DNA of 64,000 nucleotides from Cellulophaga fucicola (GCF_900119145.1 NZ_FPIY01000004.1:1-64000); one strand, 5' to 3'. Shown: positions 35,341 through 45,371, counted from the first letter of the stretch. Numbers and translations are program-made. Notes: generated from the letters alone by a model not told the origin.

Positions 35341-35679
35341 ATGATAAACTATAACGGCAAAATATTTAGGCCTGTTACTGGTTCTACTAATTCTGAAACT
35401 ACAAATAAAACTATTTTTATATACAAGCAAGATGGTGCTATTTTAACTTCAGATTATGCCGGCGGAAAAATAAAAAAAGGACATTTAATTGGTTTGGTTG
35501 ATGATAATGGTTGTATAGAGATGAGATACCACCAGGTAAATACAGACAACCAATTCATGACCGGAAGATGCACATCTACACCAGAAATTTTACCAAACGG
35601 AAAAATACGATTGCATGAAAAATGGCAATGGACCTCTGGAGACAAATCTACAGGAAACTCTATTCTAGATGAAGAATAG
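35341..35679 (+). CDS. Conserved small protein, often labelled N-acetylglutamate synthase-like
   Basis: The 112-residue protein is beta-rich with no signal peptide and contains MINYNGKIFRPVTGS, GHLIGLVDDNG, RYHQVNTD and KIRLHEKWQWTSGDKS. Proteins of this kind are common in Flavobacteriia and databases often call them n-acetylglutamate synthase. The sequence has no GNAT acetyltransferase motif, so I do not support that function. It starts 5 bp after the lpxD stop and is probably co-transcribed. The terminator hairpin overlaps its 3' end. Confidence 0.8.
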   Translation: MINYNGKIFRPVTGSTNSETTNKTIFIYKQDGAILTSDYAGGKIKKGHLIGLVDDNGCIEMRYHQVNTDNQFMTGRCTSTPEILPNGKIRLHEKWQWTSGDKSTGNSILDEE

Positions 35680-35689
35680 AGTTTTTTTT
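35655..35689 (+). terminator. Terminator overlapping the end of the small protein gene
   Basis: CTCTATTCT (35658-35666) pairs with AGAATAGAG (35673-35681) around a 6-nt loop and is followed by eight T residues. The TAG stop at 35677-35679 lies inside the right arm. Confidence 0.8.
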
Positions 35690-35805
35690 GTTTAAAAATT
35701 CATCTAAAATAACACCTATGTCTTAATTTTGCAGCGCAAAACCAATACTATTGTTTTTGCGTATACAAAGTACAATACCAATTGTTAGAAATAATTTTAG
35801 AAAGA

Positions 35806-36594
35806 ATGAACAGAATTGAACACATAGAAAATGAAATTTCTGAATTAAGACAAGCGCTTCAAAACCACAAGCTTTATGCAAGTTTAAAAGACGTAAACGA
35901 CATTAAAGTTTTTATGGAAAATCACGTATATGCTGTGTGGGATTTTATGTCGCTCTTAAAAGCATTACAAAGAAATTTAACGTGCACAGAAATTCCTTGG
36001 ATTCCTGCTAGTAACCCAACTCTTGCTCGTTTTATCAATGAAATTGTACACGGAGAAGAAAGCGATATTAACGAAATTGGAGAGCCTAAGAGTCATTTTA
36101 CAATGTACTTAGATGCAATGCATCAAATAAAAGCCAATACTGCTAGCATAGAATCTTTCATCAAACTTATAACAGAAAAAGAACCAGTTGCTTCTGCCTT
36201 AGAAAAAACTAAACTAGATAAAAATGTTGCAAATTTTGTAAACTATAGCTTTAAAATTATTGCAACCAACAAGCCTCATTTAATTGCATCTGCATTTACT
36301 TTTGGTAGAGAGGATCTTATACCAGATATGTTTGTTGAAATTCTTAAAAATGCCGATTCAGAAAATAAACGATACAACAAACTAACCTATTACTTAGAAA
36401 GACATATAGAACTAGATGGAGATGAACACGGACCTCTATCTTTACAGATGATTTCTGAATTATGTGGCGATGACGATACCAAATGGCAAGAAACTTTAAC
36501 GGTAGCTAAAGAATCTTTACAACAACGTATTTATTTGTGGGATGCTATTAGTAATTTAATTGAAACTAATAGACTCGCTTTAACCGCAGTTTAA
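35806..36594 (+). CDS. DUF3050 family protein (haem-oxygenase-like fold)
   Basis: ATG 35806 gives 262 residues. A TTG 24 bp earlier is in frame but less likely. The sequence shows DUF3050 hallmarks: an [20 protein letters not shown] segment, [25 protein letters not shown] and [13 protein letters not shown]. It is helical, and the conserved His and Glu residues ([16 protein letters not shown]) recall iron-dependent haem-oxygenase-like enzymes. No substrate is established. TAATTTTG at 35724-35731 is a likely -7 promoter element. No operon partner. Confidence 0.85.
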   Translation: MNRIEHIENEISELRQALQNHKLYASLKDVNDIKVFMENHVYAVWDFMSLLKALQRNLTCTEIPWIPASNPTLARFINEIVHGEESDINEIGEPKSHFTMYLDAMHQIKANTASIESFIKLITEKEPVASALEKTKLDKNVANFVNYSFKIIATNKPHLIASAFTFGREDLIPDMFVEILKNADSENKRYNKLTYYLERHIELDGDEHGPLSLQMISELCGDDDTKWQETLTVAKESLQQRIYLWDAISNLIETNRLALTAV

Positions 36595-36597
36595 ATA

Positions 36598-37488
36598 CTA
36601 AGAAAATTTTCGTTTTAAAATTCTCTTTTTAGCAAAAACTTCTTTTTGGTAAAACGTAATTCGTATTCCAAAAAGCAAGACTAATCCGCCTATTACCATT
36701 TGTAAAGAAATAGCTTCGTCTAAAAACAACCAAGCTAAAAAAGAAGCCAATATAGCTTGTCCTAGTAAACTAACAGATACTCTTGTTGCTCTCATATGTT
36801 TTGTTGCATAACTTATAAGCAACCACGCTAAAAGCTGACATACCAAACCTTGCACAACTAACACAAACCAACCTGCGTTAGAAAAACCTGCAAATGGCTC
36901 GTTTATAGAATAACTTAATACTCCTAAAAATACAGTAGATGCTACAACACTTGTGGTCATAAACGTAAGCACATTCATCTGGTTTAAAATATTTTTACTT
37001 AATAACATATAAACGGCATATAACATACCTGAAAGTACCGCAAAGCCAAATGCTAAATTAAAATCTAAGTTTATAAAGGTCTTAAAGCCTACAAGCATCA
37101 TCATCCCTAAAATAGCAACAATAGTGCCTATCCAAAAGTTTTTAGTAGGTTTATCTTTTAAAAATAAAAATGCCCCAATACCAACCCAAACAGGAGATAA
37201 GTTAGTTAAAAGTGTAGCTTGTGTTGCTGTAGACTCTTGTATTGCAATATTCCAAACAGCAACATCTAAACCAAAAATAACACCACAAAGTATAGCGTAA
37301 AAAAATGGTTTCTTTGCCGTAATCTTAAACTGTTTTGTTAGTAAAACATATGGCAAAATACATACAGATGCCACTGCCATTCTATAAAAAGCAGAAATTA
37401 CACCTGGTGTTAAGTTTAATTTTACCAAAATAGGGAATACAGAAATACATAACACTCCCACAGCCAAAGCAATTCTTGCCTTTTTCAT
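36598..37488 (-). CDS. EamA/DMT family transporter
   Basis: The 296-residue protein has about ten hydrophobic segments in two homologous halves, as in the EamA (drug/metabolite transporter) family. Typical motifs are ISAFYRMAVASVCILP in the first half and LLGQAILASFLAWLFLDEAIS in the second. A basic tail (KKRILKRKFS) lies on the cytoplasmic side. The substrate cannot be inferred. The gene is convergent with the DUF3050 gene (3-bp gap). Confidence 0.9.
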   Translation of the reverse strand: MKKARIALAVGVLCISVFPILVKLNLTPGVISAFYRMAVASVCILPYVLLTKQFKITAKKPFFYAILCGVIFGLDVAVWNIAIQESTATQATLLTNLSPVWVGIGAFLFLKDKPTKNFWIGTIVAILGMMMLVGFKTFINLDFNLAFGFAVLSGMLYAVYMLLSKNILNQMNVLTFMTTSVVASTVFLGVLSYSINEPFAGFSNAGWFVLVVQGLVCQLLAWLLISYATKHMRATRVSVSLLGQAILASFLAWLFLDEAISLQMVIGGLVLLFGIRITFYQKEVFAKKRILKRKFS

Positions 37489-37689
37489 ACGCGTACAATT
37501 AGCTGGCTAAGCTAAAATAAAAACGTTACTAAAAAACTACTTCTATAGAAAATTAGTATTAAAAATGAGGACTTTAAAATAGACCTGTAGTTTATCTAAT
37601 AAACAGCTCTAAACTGTTTTTTTAACAACATTTTTTTATGGCGTGGCAAGGTATTTGCTATCTTTATATTATAATTTTTACAATTTTTA

Positions 37690-38319
37690 ATGCGATATAC
37701 ATTACTTACAATATTGGTTATTCTATTTTTTGCCGCTCCAATTGTTGCGCAAGAAACAACAGTGATACCTTTAAAAATTGAAGCAAAGAAAGAAAGTAAA
37801 ACAGCACCGCCTGCTGTTTACATTATTCCAGAAATAAAGAAACAGCCGAATGTCAATTTTTTAGATTCTATGATGAAACCTAGAATTGATATGACTCCAG
37901 ATAACAGACTGGTTAAACCAGGACGAGATGTAAAATTAAATCCGCGTTTAGGTTTTGAAGAAAAAAAGGATTCTAAATCGTTTCACGGAGACCAATATTT
38001 AGGAGATGTAAAAACAACTGGCAAGTTTGTTGGTATTGTATGTAGAGACCACGAATATGTAGACGGCGACCGAGTAAAAATTTATGCAGACGGCAAAGTA
38101 ATAGAGCACAATTTAATGCTTGGCGGTGCTTTTAAAGGAGTAAACCATACATTAAAAAAAGGCTTTAACCGTATAGATTTTGAAGCTTTAAACCAAGGTA
38201 CATCTGGACCAAATACTGCCCAAGTAAATATTTATGATGAAAACGGAAAAGTAATCTCTTCTAAAAAATGGTTACTTTCTACAGGATCTAAAGCTACTAT
38301 TATTGTGATACAGGAATAA
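37690..38319 (+). CDS. Secreted hypothetical protein
   Basis: The 209-residue protein has a signal peptide (hydrophobic residues 4-18, cleavage likely after VAQ). A charged linker rich in Lys, Glu and Pro is followed by a C-terminal beta-rich domain from about residue 95 (GKFVGIVCRDHEYVDGDRVK, ADGKVIEHNLMLGG, NRIDFEALNQGTSGPNTAQ). The latter resembles a small beta-sandwich with a single Cys. I do not recognise a named family. It is likely periplasmic. It stands alone between divergent and convergent neighbours. Confidence 0.75.
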   Translation: MRYTLLTILVILFFAAPIVAQETTVIPLKIEAKKESKTAPPAVYIIPEIKKQPNVNFLDSMMKPRIDMTPDNRLVKPGRDVKLNPRLGFEEKKDSKSFHGDQYLGDVKTTGKFVGIVCRDHEYVDGDRVKIYADGKVIEHNLMLGGAFKGVNHTLKKGFNRIDFEALNQGTSGPNTAQVNIYDENGKVISSKKWLLSTGSKATIIVIQE

Positions 38320-38320
38320 G

Positions 38321-40006
38321 TTATTCTCTACCAATAAATGCTAACGCAAACTTAATATCGTTATAATCTACTTTTTTATTTAGTGCCTCGTAAATTGCCT
38401 TTAAACTAATTGGCTCTCCTTTTGGCTGTTTATTTTTTGCTTTTTTAACATCGTTTAAAATTTGTTCTTTTGGCTTATAAAAACTAAAGTCTTCATCAGG
38501 ATAATCTAAACACAACTTTATTAAATGTCCAGCAATTGTACCAGTAGACAAACCTCTTTGATCTGCAATTTCTTCTAGAGTTAGCTTCTTTCTAAAATAA
38601 TCTAAGGTAACATCATATGTAGAATCTCTTTGTACTTTTTTATCTATAATTTTTTTAGCGTGCTTTTCTATTGCCTTTAAATTGGTTAGCCCACCACAGT
38701 CTACCACAAATTTAATTGCCTCTTCTTCTAACTTGTCTATAGCATACTGTTTGTCTCCCTCACTAGATAATTCTAAAAATCTTTTATCTGCTTTATGCGC
38801 CAAGCCATCTACTTGCAAAGCCATTTCATTAAAACCTAGAAGCTTTAAATTTTCAATATTTTTTAATCTAGAAAGTGCCACATAACCTTGTCCTTTTTCA
38901 AAGGTTTTAGACAAATCTATAAGTGCACCATCTAACGTCATACCCTGACATTTATGTACTGTAATTGCCCAAGCCAAACGCAACGGAATCTGATCTAAAC
39001 TAGCCAGTACTTTACCTGTATCATCTTGTATACCCCAATTTTCTTGTTTTACCTCTATGCGCTTACCTTGTACTGTTTTTACTACCGGAAACCCATCATT
39101 ATTAAAACTAACAATAGTACCCAAAGTACCATTTACATATCCTTGTTCTTGGTTGTTACGCACAAACATAACTTTAGTATGCATTTTTAGCTCTAATTCT
39201 TCTTTGGCTAAAACCGATTTTTTCAATGTTTCAACCAGTTTCTTGTTTCCTTTAAAAGAAGCTTTGTATTTTTTTACTTTTCCTTTTAGTTGCTTTAAAT
39301 GCTCACTATTTATCTGGTCTACATCATAATTGTGAGTAAATAACTTTGTAGGCTCATCGTCCTTATTAAACGTATTTTGTTCTGCTTTTTTAAGTTCTTC
39401 TATACTTTGTTTAGATATCTTCCCTATTCTAATTTCATTTAAAATGGTATTTAAAACATCCTCATTTGCCTGTCTATATTGTTCTGTTAAATAACACACA
39501 TTAAACTTAGCATGTACCCAAGCATTAGACATAAAAGCAAACTTGTCTTTACTTTTTTCATTTTGATTACCAATAGGTGGTAACTGAAAAAAATCTCCAC
39601 AGACCACAACTTGTATACCTCCAAAAGGCTCATCGTTCTCTTTAAAAAATTGCAAAACAGTATCTACCATATCTAACTGTTTTTTATGCAGCATAGATAT
39701 TTCATCAATAATTAAAATCTTAGCATTTTCTAAATGTTCTTTCAGGTATTTTTTCTCCTTCATAGAATTTAGATTAGCTCTGGTAAGTTGTTCTTTTATA
39801 CCAAAACCAGCCCAAGAATGTATAGTCATTCCATTCATATGCGTAGCCGCAATACCTGTAGATGCGGTTATAGCAACTGGTATTCTTCTCTTTTTTAAAT
39901 AGGTAATATATTGGTTTAAAACGTATGTTTTTCCTGTACCCGCAGAACCTGTTAAAAATACATTTTTACCAGATTTTAATAATGCTAATGCTTTTTCTTG
40001 TTGCAA
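38321..40006 (-). CDS. Pif1-like superfamily 1 helicase with C-terminal helix-turn-helix
   Basis: The 561-residue protein has SF1B helicase motifs: Walker A GSAGTGKT (20-27), LIIDEISML, VVCGDFFQLPP, the LTEQYRQ motif, and the late AWAITVHKCQGMT and YVALSRL motifs. From about residue 440 a DNA-binding region includes RGLSTGTIAGHLIKL, an HTH_40-type helix-turn-helix like that in RecQ tails. Bacterial Pif1 helicases resolve G-quadruplexes and stalled forks. The family identity is firm and the cellular role inferred. Confidence 0.9.
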   Translation of the reverse strand: MQQEKALALLKSGKNVFLTGSAGTGKTYVLNQYITYLKKRRIPVAITASTGIAATHMNGMTIHSWAGFGIKEQLTRANLNSMKEKKYLKEHLENAKILIIDEISMLHKKQLDMVDTVLQFFKENDEPFGGIQVVVCGDFFQLPPIGNQNEKSKDKFAFMSNAWVHAKFNVCYLTEQYRQANEDVLNTILNEIRIGKISKQSIEELKKAEQNTFNKDDEPTKLFTHNYDVDQINSEHLKQLKGKVKKYKASFKGNKKLVETLKKSVLAKEELELKMHTKVMFVRNNQEQGYVNGTLGTIVSFNNDGFPVVKTVQGKRIEVKQENWGIQDDTGKVLASLDQIPLRLAWAITVHKCQGMTLDGALIDLSKTFEKGQGYVALSRLKNIENLKLLGFNEMALQVDGLAHKADKRFLELSSEGDKQYAIDKLEEEAIKFVVDCGGLTNLKAIEKHAKKIIDKKVQRDSTYDVTLDYFRKKLTLEEIADQRGLSTGTIAGHLIKLCLDYPDEDFSFYKPKEQILNDVKKAKNKQPKGEPISLKAIYEALNKKVDYNDIKFALAFIGRE

Positions 40007-40138
40007 TGGTTTGTGTATTATGTAGAATAACCTTGATATTATTCCAATTCACAAGATCATTATAAATTTTAATATATAAAAATTAGAGTGCTAATTCCTT
40101 AATGTTTTTTAGTCGATAACAATTTTGAGTAAGTTAAA

Positions 40139-40819
40139 CTACCAACTTCCACTAGCACCGCCACCTCCAGAGCTTCCTCCTCCACCAGAAAAACTACTAG
40201 AACTACTACTAGATCCGCTACTGCTATATGTACTGCTTGAAGAACCTCCACTTCTACCATTTGTAGAACCAATACTTTTTATTGCTGTAATAAAAGAATT
40301 ATAATCGCTTTTAAATAACGAAAAAGATAATTTAGTTTTATTTTTTACAACAAGATTCACCACTGTTTTTATTGTAGAAGTTAAAATAAATACACCAACA
40401 GAAATACACAAAAGTAGTACTGTATTAGATGCTATAAATGGCTTAACATTAAAACCTGATTTTTGCAATATTCCAAAAATAACAACTGCGAGCAATCCAA
40501 AGCCAAAACAAAAATACAGTGTATATACTAGTATATTTATTGTAAAAAAGATAAGTCCAATCTCTGCCGTAAAAAACTTTTTAAAAATTTTAAGTGCTAT
40601 TTTTACAGACTGATAAATAACAAATACACCTGCAATTAAAAAGAAAAAACCAAAAATAGATAATACTATGTTTGCTATTCTATCTTGTTTACTATCTCTC
40701 TCTTTTATAAGCTCTTTAAATTTCTCTAGTGCTTCGGGATTTTTAATAAAGTTTATTAATTGGTCTGTAGCTTTGTCTATTCCGGTAAAATATGATCCTT
40801 CTTTAAACTCAGGAATCAT
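40139..40819 (-). CDS. TPM-domain membrane protein, C-terminal part of a gene split by an in-frame stop
   Basis: From ATG 40819 the 226-residue frame contains the last part of a TPM domain (IPEFKEGSYFTGIDKATDQL), four hydrophobic segments (about 48-70, 85-110, 115-135, 145-165) and a Ser/Gly-rich tail ending GGGASGSW, typical of YgcG-like TPM proteins. It is in the same frame as the upstream 125-residue ORF and separated from it only by a TAG codon and five sense codons. The pair is therefore one broken gene, unless translation restarts here or the stop is read through. Confidence 0.8.
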   Translation of the reverse strand: MIPEFKEGSYFTGIDKATDQLINFIKNPEALEKFKELIKERDSKQDRIANIVLSIFGFFFLIAGVFVIYQSVKIALKIFKKFFTAEIGLIFFTINILVYTLYFCFGFGLLAVVIFGILQKSGFNVKPFIASNTVLLLCISVGVFILTSTIKTVVNLVVKNKTKLSFSLFKSDYNSFITAIKSIGSTNGRSGGSSSSTYSSSGSSSSSSSFSGGGGSSGGGGASGSW

Positions 40820-40834
40820 AGTGTCTTCTATAAT

Positions 40835-41212
40835 CTACTTTGCTACTATATCTGTTATATAAGGTTCTAAACCATAACCAACTTCAATTCTAACTTCCCT
40901 ATCAAAACTAGAAAAGAGAATTAAAATGCCATTGTCTTCTTTTTCTTGTCCTAACTTATTTTTATTAAATGTCTTATTTGCAAAATCTTCTATGGTTTGT
41001 CCGTTAAGCGAACTAATAGTAAGCACCACCAACTGCGTTGTAGTTTCCGTTTCAAAATTGGTTAGTTTTTCACGTAAAGATGCTGCTTCTTCAGCACTAA
41101 AAACAACTGCATTATCAGTTACTATATCTTTAATTACAGGATACTCATAGCCTTGTGCAAAACCAATAGCAGTAAAACAAACAAGAACTAAAAAAACTAT
41201 TTTTCTAATCAT
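40835..41212 (-). CDS. TPM-domain protein, N-terminal part of a gene split by an in-frame stop
   Basis: The 125-residue product has a signal peptide (ending GFAQG) and most of a TPM domain: VVFSAEEAASLREKL, LVVLTISSLNGQTIEDFANK and IEVGYGLEPYITDIVAK. It then stops at TAG (40837-40835). The family continues through this point with a helix leading to IPEFKEG, which is present in frame just downstream. CAG to TAG would be a single transition. It follows the penicillin-acylase-family gene by 6 bp on the same strand. A product ending here would lack the membrane anchor. Confidence 0.8.
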   Translation of the reverse strand: MIRKIVFLVLVCFTAIGFAQGYEYPVIKDIVTDNAVVFSAEEAASLREKLTNFETETTTQLVVLTISSLNGQTIEDFANKTFNKNKLGQEKEDNGILILFSSFDREVRIEVGYGLEPYITDIVAK

Positions 41213-41218
41213 ACTTAA

Positions 41219-43402
41219 TTACTTTACTTCTCCTGGGTGGTATGTTTTTTCTGCTTGTTTTAAAACATCATCCTTATAAAAAGCTACGGTTTTAAATTGC
41301 ATATTTATGTACGCATCAGTTTGGTCGTTAAAATGTGGCGAAGTAGGATCTCCACTTTGCCCGCCTGCCAAAATAGTTTTTGCTTTTATTGTATCTCCAA
41401 ACTCAACCGCAGCTACAAAACTATTGCCACGCGTACCATATATTTTTTTTGTGTTGTTGGTATAACTTACGCCATAAGCTGCTAAAGCTCCCCAACGACC
41501 AGAAGCATAACCTACAGGTACGCTTGGTTTATCATCATTAAAAGCTTGTTTTATATTACCATTTAAACGTTGGTACCTGTTTACTTCTCCCCAAGGAATA
41601 TTCCAAGTTCCAAAGTCCGACTCTAATCTTTCTATAACCGCTCTAAAAATTGACAAACGTTCAGACATTGGAGACGCTGTTCCAAAATAAGTCATTGCTT
41701 CCATATCTGTCATTTTACCTGGTCTTTTTCCGTTTTTACCATACATAGTGCCATAATAATGAGCCAGTGTCATTGCTACAGATTCTTTTGAGGTTTTAAA
41801 ATCCCAGTTACGCAAAGCTTCTATAGGAGCACCAAGTAATTTTGTTCTATCAGTTTTATCATACGCCTCTACTAATCCAGGAATTAGTTTTTCAAACGCT
41901 GGCAAATAGGGATCATGTGCTAACTTTATAAGACTGTCTAGTGTATAATTTTTTCTGTCTTTTAACAAAGCTATTGCGTGTACACCTCTAAAGTTTTCTT
42001 GGTCTTTAGACATATAGTTAGGATAGTTTTCTTTTTTAGGACTGTACTCTAATGCTGCAGTATAAGGTGTGGAGTTACAATTCTGAAACCAACCATTTTC
42101 TGGGTTTAACAACAAAATATTTTCATCTACGGTATGTAAACCTTTCCAGTCTGTTTGTGGGTTGCTCCCATCTACAGGTTTGGTATAATCAAAAACAGTA
42201 TCGCGAACTGGAACAAAATTTCCGTGAAAATAAGCTATGTTACCTTCTGCATCTGCGTACACTGTATTGTTAGATGAGTTTGTGCGTATGTCCATCATTT
42301 TTCTAAAACCTTTATAACTATCTTGTTTTGTTCTAATGTAAGATTGTTCTAACGCTTTTACGGGTTCCCACATCATTGCAGAGGCCGTCCATTGCCCATC
42401 TGCTTTATGTGTAATTGGTCCGTGATGTGTTCTATATGTTTTAAATATTTTTTGATGAATGCTATCTCCCAATTTGTATTTTAATGCAACCGAATCTTCA
42501 ACTACATCTCTAAGTTCTTCTCCGTATTGGTATTTTAATTTGCCGTCTAGATTAAGAATAGTTTCTTTAAACTCATCCATAACGTCTGTATAAGTAGAGG
42601 TATGCATCCAACCAGTTTTTTCATTAAATCCCTGATACACAAAAAACTGACCCCAAGTAACAGCTCCATATGCATTTAAGCCTTCTTCACTAACCACGTG
42701 CACTTCTCCTCTAAAGAAAAATGAGGTATGCGGATTAATTAAAAGCATTGCATTTCCAGATTGTGTTAAGTCGCCCGAAATTGCAATTCCGTTAGATCCT
42801 TGCGGTTCTAACTCTGCTTTTTCTTCTTCAATTTTTAATTCTGTCGCTTCAGGGATTTCCATATCACCCTCATAAAAAGCCTTTATTTTACGCGTAGAAA
42901 TTCGTTCTATATCTCCACCAATAGAGCCTTCACTAAAGCACATTGGCATCCAAGGCTCAAACTTAGTTAACAATCTAGGTGTAACCTCTGGGTGTGTATG
43001 CAAATAATAATTTACACCATCTGCAAATGCATTACATAACTCTTTTAACCATTGCGGACTCTTATTATAATTTGCAATTGCCTGTTCTTCTGTCATAAAT
43101 AACTTAGCTCGCAAATCGCTATACAAAGCCTCCTCGCCATCTACCTCTGCCAGCCTACCAGTCGCCCATATGTAATTTTGCTCTACACGGTTAAAATCGT
43201 CCTCGCATTGTGCATATAACAATCCAAAAACTGCATCTGCGTCTGTTTTACCATAAATATGTGGCACACCGTAAGCATCTCTAATTATAGTTGTATTATC
43301 TGCATGTACTTGCCAACGATCTAAATTTTTATTTTTTTCAGGAGCTTCTTTACAACTAATTAATAAGCAAAGAATAAACAGAGTAGATAGAAAAATTTTC
43401 AT
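41219..43402 (-). CDS. Penicillin acylase family lipoprotein (Ntn hydrolase)
   Basis: The 727-residue protein has a lipoprotein signal (FILCLLISC) and the penicillin-amidase layout. An alpha region with DAYGVPHIYGKTDADAVFG is followed by a linker and the autocatalytic site Gly202-Ser203-Asn204 (GSNGIAI), where the new N-terminal serine is the nucleophile. The beta chain includes INPHTSFFFRGEVH and RTHHGPITH. Family members hydrolyse amides such as beta-lactam side chains or acyl-homoserine lactones. The physiological substrate here is unknown. Probably co-transcribed with the TPM gene. Confidence 0.9.
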   Translation of the reverse strand: MKIFLSTLFILCLLISCKEAPEKNKNLDRWQVHADNTTIIRDAYGVPHIYGKTDADAVFGLLYAQCEDDFNRVEQNYIWATGRLAEVDGEEALYSDLRAKLFMTEEQAIANYNKSPQWLKELCNAFADGVNYYLHTHPEVTPRLLTKFEPWMPMCFSEGSIGGDIERISTRKIKAFYEGDMEIPEATELKIEEEKAELEPQGSNGIAISGDLTQSGNAMLLINPHTSFFFRGEVHVVSEEGLNAYGAVTWGQFFVYQGFNEKTGWMHTSTYTDVMDEFKETILNLDGKLKYQYGEELRDVVEDSVALKYKLGDSIHQKIFKTYRTHHGPITHKADGQWTASAMMWEPVKALEQSYIRTKQDSYKGFRKMMDIRTNSSNNTVYADAEGNIAYFHGNFVPVRDTVFDYTKPVDGSNPQTDWKGLHTVDENILLLNPENGWFQNCNSTPYTAALEYSPKKENYPNYMSKDQENFRGVHAIALLKDRKNYTLDSLIKLAHDPYLPAFEKLIPGLVEAYDKTDRTKLLGAPIEALRNWDFKTSKESVAMTLAHYYGTMYGKNGKRPGKMTDMEAMTYFGTASPMSERLSIFRAVIERLESDFGTWNIPWGEVNRYQRLNGNIKQAFNDDKPSVPVGYASGRWGALAAYGVSYTNNTKKIYGTRGNSFVAAVEFGDTIKAKTILAGGQSGDPTSPHFNDQTDAYINMQFKTVAFYKDDVLKQAEKTYHPGEVK

Positions 43403-43561
43403 TTTGATGGAGCTATTAAAACGGTTTGTGTGAAAATACTAGACTTCTGTTTTAAAAACTAAATTTTAATGGTTTTTTTAGATTGATAAAGCATTAATAA
43501 AGCACTACCCTATAATTGACACAGAATTAAATTACCTTGCATATAAATTGAAAATACAAAG

Positions 43562-45301
43562 ATGGCAGAGAAAAAAGTAAGCATTTTAACCGCATTTAAA
43601 ACTATTATTTGGCCAAGACGCAAACTTGTTTTTATAGGACTTTTATTAATTGTAATAAGTAAGGCCGCAAGTTTTGTTGCTCCAATATCTCTTAAATATT
43701 TAATGGATGATATTGTACCAAATAAAGATATTGACTTTTTAAAAACTATAGTTGCAGTTGTAATTGCTGCGTTTTTTATACAAGCAGTTACCTCTTTTCT
43801 ACTCACAAAAGTACTAAGCATACAGGCACAATATTTAATATCTGAATTGCGCGCACAAGTACAAAAAAAGGTTTTGTCTTTACCTATTAGCTTTTTTGAC
43901 AATAATAAATCTGGAAGTTTAGTTTCTAGAATAATGAGCGATGTAGAAGGTGTACGTAACCTAATAGGTACTGGTCTAGTACAATTAGTTGGCGGTACAA
44001 TTACCGCTGTAGTTTCTGTTGTTTTACTAGTACAAATTAGTTTACAAATGACGGTTATGGCTTTTATTCCTTTAATTCTGTTTGCTTTTATTTCTTTAAA
44101 AGCATTTAAAATTATACGTCCTGTGTTTAGAGAAAGAGGAAAAATAAATGCAGAAGTAAAAGGTAGGCTAACAGAAACATTAAGCGGAGTTAGAGTTATA
44201 AAAGGATTTAATGCAGAGGAACAAGAAAATAAAATTTTTGAAGACGGTGTTGCTAAATTGTATGAAAATGTAAAAAAGAGCTTAACCGCAACTGCTGTAA
44301 TGACAAGCTCTTCTACTTTTTTATTAGGACTTGCCACAACTGGTATTATGATGGGATATGGTGGTTATTTACTAATCACGGGCGACTTAACAACGGGTGA
44401 GTATTTTCAGTTTACGTTTTTATTAGCCTTAATGGTAGCGCCAATTGTACAGATGAGTAACGTTGGTAGTCAGCTTACAGAAGCCCTTTCAGGTTTAGAC
44501 CGTACAGAGGAACTTATGAATATGACCGCTGAGGCAGACGAAAAAGACCGTACTATTATTTTAGAAGATATTAAGGGTGATGTTGCGTTTAACAATGTAT
44601 CCTTTGCTTACGAAGAAGACAAAGAAGTTCTAACAAATGTAAACTTTACAGTTAGCTCTGGGCAAGTAGTTGCTCTTGTTGGTAGTTCGGGCTCAGGAAA
44701 ATCTACTATTGCTGGTTTGGCTGCTAGTTTTTTAAATCCGGCCGATGGTAGCATTACAATAGATGACAACGATTTATCTAAGGTTGATTTAAACAGTTTT
44801 AGACAACATTTGGGTGTTGTTTTACAAGACGATTTTCTGTTTGAAGGAACCATACGTAACAACATACTTTTTCCTAGACCAAATGCTAGTGAAGAAGAAT
44901 TATTAAATGCCGTTAATGCTGCCTACGTAAACGAATTTACAGATAGGTTTGATGATGGTTTAGAAACACTAATTGGCGAACGTGGTGTTAAGCTATCTGG
45001 CGGACAACGCCAACGTATTGCAATTGCTAGAGCTATTTTAGCCAATCCTAAAATATTAATTTTAGATGAAGCTACTTCTAACTTAGATACTGAGAGTGAA
45101 GCTTTAATACAAAAAAGTTTAGCTACTTTAACAGAAGGAAGAACCACATTTGTTATTGCGCATAGACTTAGCACCATACGTAAAGCTGATAAGATATTAG
45201 TTATAGAAAATGGAGAAATTGCAGAACGTGGAACTCACGATGAGCTTATAGCAAAAGAAGGTCGTTATTTTAATTTATTTACATACCAAGCAAGAATATA
45301 A
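43562..45301 (+). CDS. ABC exporter, fused permease and ATPase (MsbA-like)
   Basis: The 579-residue half-transporter has six transmembrane helices (about residues 15-310) and a nucleotide-binding domain with Walker A VGSSGSGKST, signature LSGGQRQRIAIARAIL, Walker B ILILDEATSNLD and the switch His in VIAHRLSTIR. It works as a homodimer at the inner membrane. Lipid A flipping, lipid export or drug efflux are possible, and the sequence does not decide. It has no operon partner and ends at a strong bidirectional terminator. Confidence 0.9.
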   Translation: MAEKKVSILTAFKTIIWPRRKLVFIGLLLIVISKAASFVAPISLKYLMDDIVPNKDIDFLKTIVAVVIAAFFIQAVTSFLLTKVLSIQAQYLISELRAQVQKKVLSLPISFFDNNKSGSLVSRIMSDVEGVRNLIGTGLVQLVGGTITAVVSVVLLVQISLQMTVMAFIPLILFAFISLKAFKIIRPVFRERGKINAEVKGRLTETLSGVRVIKGFNAEEQENKIFEDGVAKLYENVKKSLTATAVMTSSSTFLLGLATTGIMMGYGGYLLITGDLTTGEYFQFTFLLALMVAPIVQMSNVGSQLTEALSGLDRTEELMNMTAEADEKDRTIILEDIKGDVAFNNVSFAYEEDKEVLTNVNFTVSSGQVVALVGSSGSGKSTIAGLAASFLNPADGSITIDDNDLSKVDLNSFRQHLGVVLQDDFLFEGTIRNNILFPRPNASEEELLNAVNAAYVNEFTDRFDDGLETLIGERGVKLSGGQRQRIAIARAILANPKILILDEATSNLDTESEALIQKSLATLTEGRTTFVIAHRLSTIRKADKILVIENGEIAERGTHDELIAKEGRYFNLFTYQARI

Positions 45302-45328
45302 TTTAAATTTCTTGCCTTTATATAAATC

Positions 45329-45371
45329 AAAAAAGCTCAAATTCTTAATTTCTAGAATTTGAGCTTTTTTT
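45329..45371. terminator. Bidirectional terminator between the ABC exporter and ferredoxin genes
   Basis: AAAAAAGCTCAAATTCT and AGAATTTGAGCTTTTTT form a 17-bp perfect stem around an 8-nt loop, with T runs on both strands. Confidence 0.92.

Noticed and set aside
35341-35679. N-acetylglutamate synthase function for the small protein after lpxD
   Set aside because: The protein has no GNAT fold motif or acetyl-CoA loop; the database-style label is not supported by the sequence.
43510-44337. A 275-codon minus-strand frame antisense to the ABC exporter gene
   Set aside because: It is fully overlapped by a clear exporter coding sequence and shows Ser/Thr/Lys-rich composition typical of antisense shadows.
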